Below, piece by piece: positions 1 through 11,300 of a stretch of 53,998 nt of DNA. The notes under the pieces are model-generated. The model saw only the letters and a program-made list of their open reading frames with translations, was not told the DNA's origin and did not search any database. This DNA comes from Plakobranchus ocellatus (taxonomy: Eukaryota > Mollusca > Gastropoda > Plakobranchidae): positions 436,031 to 490,028 of the forward strand of contig BLXT01008021.1 of assembly GCA_019648995.1 (NCBI GenBank), written 5' to 3'. The position numbers and the translations under genes were made by a program. Position 1 is the stretch's first letter; every line of letters begins with the position of its first letter.

Positions 1-17
1 TAGTAGTAGTAGTAGTA

Positions 18-62
<45 letters not shown>

Positions 63-70
63 CAGCAGTA
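1..70. repeat. (TAG)n microsatellite
   Basis: A near-perfect TAG trinucleotide array opens the window and grades into AGC/AAC variants. Confidence 0.95.
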
Positions 71-115
71 ACAGCAATGATAGTTGTAGTGGTGTGATGG
101 TGGTGGTGGCAGCGT

Positions 116-250
116 CAGTAAATGTATTATTATTATTATTAAATTATTATAATTACTATTATTATTATTATTATTTTTTTTTATTAGCTGTAAATGTATT
201 ATTATTAAATTATTACAATTACTATTATTATTTTTTTTTTTTTTTTATTA
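116..250. repeat. tandem duplication of an ATT-rich unit of about 65-70 bp
   Basis: The block GTAAATGTATTATTATT..AAATTATTA..AATTACTATTATT followed by a poly-T run and ATTAGCTG occurs twice head to tail. This is a microsatellite-driven duplication without coding content. Confidence 0.8.
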
Positions 251-2374
251 GCTGGATAACTCTGACAGAAGGTGATAAAAGACCTATCATTGCTTATGGT
301 AAAAACCTTAGAGACAGGTTTCCTTTTCTTTTTTACGCAATTGATTTTCCAAGACTGACAATTTTCTTTCTTTTTTTTTCTCTATTTTATTTTCAAACTT
401 GAGCTTCTCGGCACCAAATTGCTATTCCCTTATAACGTAAGTCTATGTCCAAGAAAAAACACATCTTCATTTTGATAATGCCACTGACTTTGCATTTATT
501 TTACCAGATCATTCAGTAGTCTATATAGAACTTCCGTTTTGGGGTTGTTTTTTTTTTTTTTTGTTTGTCAAAAATCAAACTTTTGAATGAAAGATGTTTT
601 TTGCACACCAAAGCTAAATCTGATCTCTGCCCATCATCCATTTATTCTTACACTTTGGGGTGTTGATACATCAGTAGCTAATGAAGCTATCCTAATACTG
701 CTGGGACTTTTCTGTCACCAGCTTAAGACTTACTACTAATATCCAAGCCTGATATCAGTTTTTCAAGGATGGGCTAAGTACACAATGTGCATTCATATTT
801 TCCATTTAATAGTTCTCAATTTTTTTCCGCTACTTCTCTTGCCTTCAAAAGTCTTTATTTTAAAATGGATACAGGAAATAGTATCACTCTTTGTTGAGGT
901 GGCTTTATTGAGAGAAAAAAACAGTTGTGAACTTCAAAAGACAAAACCAATAATCATTCCTTTTCTACAACCTGGGATTCCTCAATAACAAGACACATTA
1001 CAAAAAACATTGCCTTAACAAATAGCTTGTTTCAGGGGTTGTGAGAAAAACTGCTATGAGAAAAAAGATCTGCTAAAAATGTGTAAAGGTCCATAAGTAA
1101 TAAGTATAAAAGCAGTATGTGTATACATTACAGTAAATCTCTTCATTCAGATATGCTAGCACAATGTTTCTGCTTATCTATTAATTGTAAGTATTATAAA
1201 GATTATTCTTTCATGTATACGTTTTTGTAAAGCACCTACATGGTATACTCGGGCCAATGTTATATCATATAATTTATGAATCAAACATCATGCAAGATAT
1301 GGATCAAACAATTTGACAGTAGACACTTCATTTAGCAAAAATGTAAGCTTGACACGATTGACATCTAAGCTATGTCAAACAAGCCTATCTAAACCATTGT
1401 ATGGATCATGCACGTATACAAACAAAAAAAAAAGAAGCCCCCAAAAGGTTACCCAAAATTGCATATTGGACAACTTAACAAAAACAAAAGTCACAAAGAA
1501 AACCAGAGCTTAGGTTACGTTCACTGGGTATTCATGGTTTTGTTTTCATGCTACACTGGTATGTTATTTAGCTGCAAAATATATTCAAAAGAATATGCAT
1601 CAGCAAAGTTGTTAGGGACCATATGAGCCTAAAAGAGACCTAAAATGTAAAATCTTTAATATTTCATGCAATGCTTAAGGGTGTCTGTAATTTAACATGA
1701 AAAGCAAATGTTATTATCAGTGTGGCATAATAACTGCAAAAAGCAGGTATACAAAATATTTATACTATTGAGCCCATTTCATTATAAAACTTTATTTAAA
1801 AAAAAAAAAAATTCATCTAAAGAATATTTTGTCAAAAATGATTTATACCCCAATGTAATTATTTCTGTTTCCAAAGCTCTCATCAAACACAAAGATAAAC
1901 TTTTAATCATATAATTCCAAGGTGTATCTCTTTTACACTTAATCAAATAACCTTTTGAATCTTCTTTTCTCATGCAACAGGTTTCTAGATGATTTCAAAT
2001 GTAACCAAATGAAATCAACGTTAGGAAAACCGCATAGATTAGAGGGTTCTTTTTGTTTTGTAAAAAGTAAAACACATGCAAAAGAAAATATTTCAATCTC
2101 AGATAAAAAGAGAATAAAAGGCTAACTGTGTCACCATAGAAACATAAACTGATGCTTAATTAATGATAAAGACAAAAAAAATGCAAATGGTATGATATTC
2201 ATATAAGCATAATTATGGTGTGGATGCATAATTTTAAGGCAGGAAATCCAATTACATAATGTAAAAACATAAAAACTGCTATAAAGCAGACATAAACCTC
2301 TTTTGTATACAATGGAGTTCAATTTCTCTTATTTCGCTATGACATTGAGTCTTGATGCATTAAAGTTTTTACGT
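251..2374. other. gene-free stretch downstream of the ATPase gene
   Basis: No recognisable gene. Short open frames on both strands have no homology that I recognise and are AT-rich by composition. An A-tract at 1797-1811 is the only clear low-complexity block. Confidence 0.6.
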
Positions 2375-2375
<1 letters not shown>

Positions 2376-2450
<75 letters not shown>

Positions 2451-2452
2451 TT
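2376..2452. repeat. poly-A followed by (AT)n microsatellite
   Basis: About 36 A residues run directly into about 17 AT units. This may be an old poly-A tail expanded into AT repeats, but no recognisable retroelement precedes it. Confidence 0.9.
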
Positions 2453-4519
2453 TTAAGGCTGTTCATCAGGAAACAATTATATATTTTGAAATTTCAAAAA
2501 AAAAAAAAAAATCAAAATAATCCAAAAAAAAATATATATCTAGATCAGCTTTAGATTGTTAACTTGGTTGTGCCAAGTCTATGCAAGATATTTTGAATGT
2601 AAACTATGGATTGCTTTGTAGGCATCACTGGTAAACAAAAAAATTAGGCTACTTATGATGTTACTGAACGTCATGGTGGTACTTGAAAAGATCTCCAGCA
2701 AGTGAAATCTCCGGCTTAAGTAGGTTTTGTGCTTCTTGCCTATACTCAAAAGTCATGAGTGGTGCCTATTATCTTGGAAAATCTAGATATTTCAAGATTT
2801 TCTTAATTTTTTTCTTCTCAGCAAGGGATTGCCTTTTAAAAAGCAAAATTATATTATACATCATTTTTAATTCCTTCTTCCCCCTCCCCCTGTAATTCTA
2901 AAGCGTTTGTCTCCCATAGATCTCATAATATTGGCTTTATATATCAGAGAAAAGTGTTCCCTTGAGATAAGATTAGAATAACTATGCAGGCACTATGTAG
3001 AAAAATACATTTCACCTCTTCTTCCTGAGTTAATCCAGCCTTATTTCATCCTTTTAAAGCTGTTCTCTAAAGCATAGCCTCTGCCACTTCCCACTACAAC
3101 TCCCTTCCCTTAGTTACCTCTCTCTTTCTTTTCTCCATTCTCCTACCCTTTATATCTTTGTTTCTCATGCATATCCCATTATTTAATTTTTTTTTTTTAA
3201 ATTCCTCCCACTCCATCGTTATTCTATAGTAGCACCAGTAGCAGCAATCCTAATATCACTACCACCAACACTTCTTGTTTATCTCATCTTTCAAAAGAAA
3301 AAAAAAGAAAACAAGACAAACATAACTTAGATGTTTTCTCTATTTGTGGTCTTGCATTATTGAAAATCCTTCATCTTAATATCAAATACCTTCATTTTGT
3401 CCTCAGAAAATTCATGTTTGAAATAGGCACCTCTGTGAGTTTCTAAGCATAAAATATAAAGTAAAAAGTCATAAATATATGCTACTCTTATTCTTGTAAC
3501 AGGCCCAACATGATTGTTTCTTATTAATAAAACTATTAGATGTAAAGGCAATAATACTAGTGGCAACATTAACTTGAACAGTTTTGCACATAAGAAGACA
3601 AAATTTGCCATAAAAATTGCCAAAAGGATGCAAACTTTATGAATATGGCTTGAACACAATTAAAAAAAAAAAAAACCCTACTCACACACAACTTTATTTC
3701 ATAAACAACCAATCAATGAAAAATCAAACAGATATCAACAAGCTTTTAACCCCTTTGTAACATTTATCAAATGCTGTGTTGCTGCTATCTTGGTGTATCT
3801 TGTATGTCATAGATATGACCGCCCAAAGACCAGTATGATGTACAAAATATATAATGGTATTTTTTGTTATAGCAAAAATCTAGCCAAGAATACTGCCAGA
3901 AATGAAATGCATGATATTGGTTGTGAATAAAAGACTTCTTTTAAGATGAAAATACATTTTTTTAAGTCATTTCTTAAAATGCATTCTAGATTTTTCAGCC
4001 AGTCAGTACAATTTTCAGCAAACAACAAAGAAATAAAACAAAAAGTGTTGTGCAAGAATGACATGCTGCTGTGAAGGACAAGCAAAATAACAATTAAAAA
4101 AAAACAAAAAAACTATGCTACACACACCTAATAAATCTACTGGCCGCATATAGTGCTCAGGATTATCAGCCACTCTTAGTAAGCAGATCTACTAACCACA
4201 CACAGTTTGTACAGCTATTTACACAATCATATTCTGCAATGGCTCAATAGATAACCTTATGCCATTTTCAGTAATGCAATGTTCTTAAAAAGGCAATTTT
4301 CAACAGAAGTTGCTTGTTTTTTAATTTTAGTCGGTTTTATACATTTGTTTTTAAAATATGTCATTTGCATCTTAATTTTATTTTCTTTGGTAAACAAGTT
4401 GTCACTTGAATAATTCTAAATTCACAGGCAGTGGGCTGCTAGAGAAAACAAAAAGAAGAAGAAAAGAAAAACACAGCTTGACACAGCATAGCATTTCGCC
4501 TTAAAAATTACATTTTAGT
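2453..4519. other. gene-free stretch
   Basis: No recognisable gene on either strand. It holds several A- and T-tracts and pyrimidine-rich runs near 2880 and 3060-3180. Confidence 0.55.
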
Positions 4520-4693
4520 TCATGCGGCCGAGTCAAGCAGCCCCTAAACCTCCTGTGAACTTAGGCGACAGAAACTTTGTTATAATGCACTGGCTGCACC
4601 TGGGGTCAATGATCAGAGCCAGTGCCAGGCAGGACCTGAACCGAGATAATAGCAATGTGCACACGCTAGCGCAATAGCCCGCCGCAATTTTGT
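4520..4693 (-). mobile_element. candidate tRNA-derived SINE
   Basis: A GC-richer island on the minus strand reads GCGGGCTATTGCGCTAGCGT, then GGTTCAGGTCC at 4632-4642, which matches a tRNA B-box at most positions, with a tolerable A-box-like stretch about 20 bases upstream (4662-4673). The spacing and the CCTGCC that follows resemble invertebrate tRNA-related SINE heads. No poly-A tail or target duplication was found, so this is a candidate only. Confidence 0.4.
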
Positions 4694-5229
4694 AACAAAA
4701 TAGAAAATTCTCCTTAATCTTCAAAACTACTCATAGTATCAACATCGCTGTTTTTGGAATTATTTTCTTTACATCTTGTCTAAACCCGATCATATGATGG
4801 GAATCCTATCATAATATCTGTGAGTGTGATAAACACATTTCTAAAGTCTTTACATCGTGAAATATTTTTACCTTTAATCCCGACTTGTTCAATTTAAATG
4901 TTAATCATTAAAAAACGGAAAGTGCAATTTTCTTTTTAAAATATTTTTTCAAATCCATGAAAACCATAAATTTGAGTGATGTAAGTTTTTTTACGTTAGG
5001 TGTGTTAATACTGTTTCAACTTTCTGTTTATTTTCCTCTTATTCCATTCAGATATACTGTAATCATTATACTGTAGACATAGAGTTAAATAGTTTTAGCC
5101 CTCCTTGCCTTCACATTTTACTAGGAATCGTTTTAAAACATCATAAATTGTAAGAAGACACAGCATACAATTTAGTCATACAAATAGCAACAAAAAGACA
5201 CAAGTTCCTGGCGCCTTTGGGGCAAACTT

Positions 5230-5683
5230 TGAACAGACCTCATAGAAACAATCGTCAAACAAACAAACTCTCACAAGCAATCCATTCCTCATTGACAAAG
5301 CATGCATCATCCAGATAACATATAACGACCTTAACAATGCTTTCTGTACTGTTCACAACGCCATATCTCACACAAAACCTATAGATCCCAGCTTTTTAAC
5401 AGACATGCAAGCAGCAATAGACAATCACATGTCAATTTACAGAAGAATGTTTCCTCCAAAAATCATTCCAAAACAACATTTACTTGAGAGACACTGGATT
5501 CGACACATTAAAAAATACATGTTCAGACTGGGCCTAGTGAGAGAGCAGGGAACAGAAAACAATCACCAAATGATCGCACACATAGAAAAACATCGAGCAC
5601 ATGGCTTTACAAGTCATCTTAAGAACCTACACCACATATTAATGGCACACCTTCTACAAATCGCACCTGCGCTCCGAGGGTAG
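5230..5683 (+). pseudogene. unclassified transposon-associated ORF, copy 1 (EHH/GEQG-type domain)
   Basis: An open frame without a clear start runs to a TAG at 5681-5683. It contains ITYNDLNNAFCTVHNAI, RRMFPPKIIPKQHLLERHW and RLGLVREQGTENNH. Its core pattern is P-K-x-H-x-L-E-x-H-x(n)-F-x-x-G-L-x-x-E-Q-G. I recognise this as a block repeated in many invertebrate genomes within uncharacterised, transposon-like proteins. The second copy at 10.7 kb shares the pattern. The function is unknown. It is probably the C-terminal half of a decayed element, with upstream parts lost. It lies downstream of the ATPase on the opposite strand. Confidence 0.6.
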
Positions 5684-5689
5684 GACAAT

Positions 5690-6230
5690 AACTGTGATAT
5701 AATTAATATTTATTAAACTATGATAATTATTTGTATATTGTAATTTCATCTTCTATTTATTCTATTATAAAATATACATATCTAGATTATCGAGTAGCAA
5801 AATCATTCATGTATCGCTATACAAATGATAATTACAACCCGTTATTGGCACGATAAAGAGATGGCCTAGTTATGAGTGATGCTGGCAAAATTAGCAGTGA
5901 TATATGAACAATCGGCCCTCTTGTAAAAAGTTTTCCACCTAACCTGATGAAACTTGGTGAGTGCAAAGTAAACTATATATTTATCTTTGTCTTAAAATTT
6001 CAAAAAAGTTGAATGTTTCTGTTTTCTTTAAAAGGGCTCTAAATACATGCCCTTTATGTATATTTATAATGCAATTAATACACAATTTTATAACCTGATT
6101 GCACAATAACTATTTGTGGTATTGTTTTCATTCTTTCTCGTGTATTATCTTTGTCTTGTGTATTTTTATATCTATAAAAAAATAGAGAACGTACTCTATT
6201 TATCTTGTTTTACTACATCACAAAAACAAG
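5690..6230. other. gene-free AT-rich stretch
   Basis: No gene is recognised. It may include the 3' end of the element carrying the preceding ORF, but no terminal repeats could be matched. Confidence 0.5.
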
Positions 6231-6239
6231 CGTATAACT

Positions 6240-6345
6240 TGATAAAACAGCGCCTGCATCGCTCCCGTCTGACTTGACCTTTACCTGGCGGGGTCAGGTT
6301 ACCGACCCAGTGCAGGCCGACTGAACTAAAATAGCGATAATGCTA
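6240..6345. other. GC- and CpG-rich patch
   Basis: A sharp rise in GC against the AT-rich background, with near-palindromic words such as acctggcggggtcaggt. Similar patches occur at 10.06-10.19 and 11.74-11.84 kb, each flanking a copy of the unclassified ORF. It may be part of that element. No TIR was established. Confidence 0.4.
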
Positions 6346-6530
6346 CACTGTATTGAAACAAAAATCTGTATCTGTTTGGCGGTGCGCTGTTTTCAATACA
6401 TGTATTTTCACACAGTTTGCATATTTACTTTAATATACTACTCTAAAACTCAATTACTATGAGCATAACATCTGACACTTAAGACATAATAAAAGTTTTT
6501 TTCCGTAAAGAAAACATTGCTGTAACCCCC

Positions 6531-7260
6531 TCTTGACATATCATGAACTTTGTCCATATAATAGATGTAGGATAAACCACAATACAGCTATTTAGAGGGC
6601 ACAGAAACACTATTTTAATGATCATAAAAGTTGGGCGTGATGATGACACACAATTTGTGTGTCACGGTCATGTCCAAAAAGTTTTTATACTCACTAAAAA
6701 TATAGATGCAATTCCTTCTTGACATATCACATATTAGAATAACCATAATCCAGCTGTTTAGAAGACAGAGAAATACTATTTTAATGATCATAAGTGTTTG
6801 AAGTGATGATGACCCAAAATTACCTGAGTTTGGTAGTGACTATGACACACAAGGTCTTAGTACTAGTTTTAACAATGGTAGGGGTTTATAATATGAATCA
6901 CACACAAAAAAAAGCATTCTAATGACAGAATTTTGAGGCTCATTCAGGTTGTAAAAGGTTAGAAAAGGTTTTATTAGTTGAAATAAGCATTACATAATTA
7001 GATCTAGACAAATTGTTCGGACATGATGCTAACACAAAAGTGACACACATGGTTTTCAACTTAAAGAGAGCTCCTGTCTGCCATGTTACCCTCTTCACTC
7101 TCCCCTTCGTGAAAATAAAATGAATGTGTTGAACAAAATCTGCATTTACTTAGTGCTCAATTGGCCTGGAGTTTTTTTTATAGAAAGCTATGGGTCGGAT
7201 GTGATGAAATGACACACACTTCTATGGTCGTTTATTTTGAGGGCTGCAGGCCAAAATATA
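6531..7260. repeat. degenerate repeat with about 186-bp period and a short perfect palindrome
   Basis: A block starting TCTTGACATATCA and including ACTATTTTAATGATCATAA and GTGATGATGAC occurs at 6531 and again at 6717. Shorter echoes with TGACACACA occur near 6843, 7040 and 7210. At 6644-6664 the unit contains a perfect palindrome with 10-base arms (TGACACACAA) and a single central base. No coding content. Confidence 0.7.
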
Positions 7261-7269
7261 GGTTTTTCT

Positions 7270-8111
7270 GAAGTAATTGGCTGTCAAAAGTGTTCATTCT
7301 CAGTCTACATATCCAATGTAATAATTTTTTTCATCTGCTGGGCCTAATTCAGTGTAGCCATTGATGTCAAGTTGAAAGAGGCACATGATACACACCATCA
7401 CATCCAACCATGCTTGGAATTTTGCTGCTGAGCATCAAAGCAAATCTTTTTGACTTCAAAGATGTAGTCCTATCCTCTTTCTTATAAAAAAAAAAAAAAC
7501 GTAAAAAGAATAGAATACATGGCCGTTTTGAAAAATATTTCAAAATAATAACTGCTTGTTTTTCATGTGACATTTTTGAGATAGAAAATAGGCCATATTT
7601 TAATGTAAATAGTTTCGTGTACCAAAACCTGATAATTTCACACCTTGAGCATGCTCACTAAGCTAATGTAACACTTACACAAGGGAAAGAAACAAGCAGG
7701 ATGTATGAGAGTTACTTTATTATTTTTTTACAAGGCTTATTTAAGAATGGATTGATGGTGAAGCACCTTTGGAGAATAGCTCGTATGAAACATTTCCAAC
7801 AAAAAAGTTAATGCTGAACAGTCTGGTTTCTGCAGATTTAAAAAAAATATAAAGTTGAAGAAGACATGGATAATCTAAAGTATTTCTAGTACAAAGAAAA
7901 TGAGTAATAATTTGTTTTAAAAAAGTTAATCTGATACTTGCAGTGCTCACACTTTGCCCTTAATCTTACCCTCTTTTGAAAGGGTATAGTAAAACATTTA
8001 AAGCCTAGCTCTGACCTGAAAATTTTCCTGATAAAAAAATTGAAATTGGGCGAAAACAGATTTGAGAATTACTATTCTGGAGGAATTGTCCAACTGAAAA
8101 AAGTCATTATG
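7270..8111. other. gene-free stretch; possible 3' UTR of variant B
   Basis: No gene is recognised. If terminal exon B is used, this part would hold its 3' UTR down to the AATAAA at 7716-7721. Confidence 0.4.
7716..7721 (-). terminator. possible polyadenylation signal AATAAA for variant B
   Basis: AATAAA on the minus strand about 390 bp after the TAA of variant B. Such hexamers are common in AT-rich DNA, so this is only a candidate. Confidence 0.3.
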
Positions 8112-8363
8112 TTATAAGACTGTAGTCACGGTTTCAGTGGGCCACAAAAGTGCTGGGTCTCCCTCATCTGTCTTTATTGATTCTGGCTGAGTACATAATA
8201 CTGATGATGAAGATGTTAATGTTGGCTTTGGAATAGATCCTGATGACAATGGCAATGAAGATGTTGATGTTTCTGTAACTGTTACATTTGATGGTGCTGC
8301 TGATGTATGGTTTGAAGAGGATGATCCAGTTGTGGCAAAGTTTAAACTTGAACTTTCATCTTC
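8112..8363 (-). CDS. ATP13A: ATP13A terminal exon, variant B (Ser/Thr-rich tail)
   Basis: After acceptor tttactag the minus strand stays open for 83 codons in phase 0 and ends at TAA 8112-8114. It begins [18 protein letters not shown] and is very rich in Ser and Thr, ending TVTTVL. It can follow exon 25 directly, or follow variant A through its internal donor. Codon phase, a clean acceptor and the open length support it, but its low complexity means it could be non-coding. No known domain is seen. Confidence 0.5.
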   Translation of the reverse strand, partial: EDESSSLNFATTGSSSSNHTSAAPSNVTVTETSTSSLPLSSGSIPKPTLTSSSSVLCTQPESIKTDEGDPALLWPTETVTTVL

Positions 8364-11300
8364 CTAGTAAATAAACAAACAATCAAGAAAAACAAAATAT
8401 TACAATAATTTATATCCCTTTAAATGCCTGACTACTTACACGAGGCAAGTCTCAAAATCCTTCCCTTTTTCACAAAAGATCACACAAAAATTAGCAAATT
8501 TGGTTTTTAGAGACAAATAAAATTATCAGTTCATAAGGCATTGTTGCCAAGTCATCAAAATTTGAAGTCAACATTATCATCTTCAACCAAAATTCTCTTT
8601 AAGTAATTTTGCTCTATTTCTGATCTAAAATGATCTTAGTCATCAGTTACTGTCTTAAAATGGCCTTTTGAAACTTGTGACATTGTAAAACTCATGATCA
8701 TTTTTTACCTTTTTCACAAAGGCAACACAATTTCAAAATCAACTTCTTTTAATTTCCATATCTGAAGAATTTGATTATAAAATCGGATATTATTGGCAAC
8801 CAATGAAAAGATATTGTAGTTTCATGATTATAAAAACTTTTTGTTTTCTTCTTCATAAAAACCAAAAAAAAAAAAAACAAATAAATAACAAAGGGCATTA
8901 CGCTAGTAACATGTTCATATTATTACTTCTGTTTTTTGATAATCAAAATGTGTACCAATCTCACAAAATGAGTTGTGGGTCTATACCATTGAAATCAAAT
9001 CAAAATATTAAAATAAAGAAGTTAACATTTATAATGCTTCATGTACAGAAAGCCTAAAGTACATCTATAGAAAGTTCTCCACAAAAAAAAAGTGGTGTGT
9101 AGTCTAGTTAACGATTTTCATTTAGTCAATCATGCAAAACCATAACTCAATTCTGTTTGTGGCTACACAATTCATTTTTGTGATTTTCCTCTCCTTCCTT
9201 TCCCTTTTCTTTTCTCCTTGATCCCTACTAACAAAATAAGCGAGGTTATTTTAAAATTATTTCTTTTTTATGCTTGCTGCAGTTATCACATATTTTCCAA
9301 TTATATTTAAACATGCTGCCACATATTTAACCTTTTTGCAGGAAAGATAGCTATTGAAACATGTACAATAGTTCTTAAAAATTTAAAACTTTTCTCTGCC
9401 ACCTTTTGGCTATAACTGCTTGAGATCATTTAAAATCCATGGAAGATGGCTGAATGCTAAAAAAATTTCTTCATGGAATGAAAGTCCTAAATGAAAAGGG
9501 TAAGAATGACTGATTTCTGTATGCCAAAACTTACTAAGGACATGCTTTTGATTTTTTGTGCATAAAGCAATGATAATTTTTACTTCCTTAATAGAGGATT
9601 TTAATTTTAATTCAGCCATGCAGACCTGCAATGATTTATTTTATTTTTAAGTATCTGATTTTATGGCAACTAGTCAGATATAAAAGCTGTCATTACTGAC
9701 ATCTGCAGTAAGGAGAGTTCCAGTGTCTTCATGATCGGAATATTCAAGTACTTCCTGCGGCATGACCTTTGCTTCTTTCCTGTCAGGCTCAAGTGAGGGC
9801 ACACCATCCAATCTCTGGAAAATCTCAGCAAGGTTAATCTGAAAATGAATATTAAAAATAATGTTCACTCTTGGTGCAGGGATTCCAGACAAAAGCATGC
9901 AAAAAATCTTTTTGTCTGTCCAGAGAATAATTGATTAAAGAAACCCCTTATCTTTCTGTCTGTTGGCCTATCGTAAGTCTGTCTTGTAAATTACACAGGG
10001 CCTTTTTTTTAACGTTAGGAGTATCAGTTTAGTTTAGGAGACCAGCGAGAAACTCCTCCATGCTTAGGAGACTTACTGGGTTAGACGCATGACTGCCATA
10101 CAGAGATTTATCACCCGCGGTAATTAGATCTGACAGGCGCCGGCGACCTTATCTGATGCGGCTTGCCTTTGCATACCCGGCGCGGCAGTATAATACAAAA
10201 ATGTACACAAATGCTGAATTTTCAACCGATCAGTTACAAAAGTCAAACTTTCTAACATAGTCAAGAGTGGTATCATTTAAACGATATTTTCCTGCTCTAT
10301 AAGACGTACTAAAAACATTCTTTCTTCTGAATTATCGTGAATGAATCAACTGTTTTATGTGGTATGTGTGAGTGATTGAACTTTTCGTGGAAAATCTGTG
10401 GTTTTTTAATTCATATTCAAACTATTTAATTTGCATAAATAAGAAACTGAGTTTTGAAAAAAAAATTGCGCCATTACCTTATTTATGGTTTTCTATAGTA
10501 TGTATGAAAAGGGCTTAGATGGTCCACCTTTCGTTTATTTTATATGATTTTTTTTTCTTTAGGTTTCATCGAGTACACTACGACCTTTTACAAAAAAATA
10601 TTGCTTCAGTTTCAGTGATGCAGTATTCAATTATATCAGTTTGAATCTTTAAAACTTCATTTTGCATCTCGCTTTAAATTTCATTAAAAGAAACATTTGG
10701 TTCTATTTGATTTCATTTTGTTAAAATGGAGCATTCTTTCAGAAAAAGTACTTCCAAAACATCACATTTTAGAACACCACAGCATACCCTTTATACAGAA
10801 ACATAGATTTGGTCTAGGTTTATTAGGAGAACAGGGTGGGGAGCTCTTGCACTCAACAATAGGAAAATACATAAAAGAACACATGCAATGAAGAATGAAA
10901 CTAGTCAATTAAAAACCACCATGAAATCTTACCTTATACAAACATCTCAACAACTGCAATCACTATCCCAGAAAAAAGAAGAAAGACATCTAGTGAAAAA
11001 TATTGCTAAAAATTGTGCGTATCAAGCAGANNNGGGGGGGGGGGGGGGGGAGTGAACGAGAGAGAGGAGGAAACGGGCAGAAAGAGAAATAAAGCGAACA
11101 TGAAAAAGAGTGTGTGTTGGGGAAGGGGGGAGAGCAGAGAGTGAGAGAGATAGAGAGACTGCTGACTGAAGTTAGAGAAAGAGAATGATCCTAAAGGGAT
11201 AAAATAATTTTGAGAAAGGAAAAGCTGTTTATATTTTGATAGATCTAAGTATCTGTTGCACAGAACAAGATGTAAAAGATGTAAGAGTGTTCTTAGCTTG

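Larger units (their letters stand above)
8364..9673. other. sequence between terminal exons B and A
   Basis: Apart from the MITE no gene is recognised. It is intronic if variant B is used and 3' flanking if variant A is used. Confidence 0.5.

Noticed and set aside
94-402. Open frame rich in Tyr, Leu and Phe
   Set aside because: It is a translation of the ATT and T-tract repeats with no protein-like segment.
4533-4724. Minus-strand open frame overlapping the SINE candidate
   Set aside because: The frame has no homology that I recognise and lies within tRNA-like repeat sequence.
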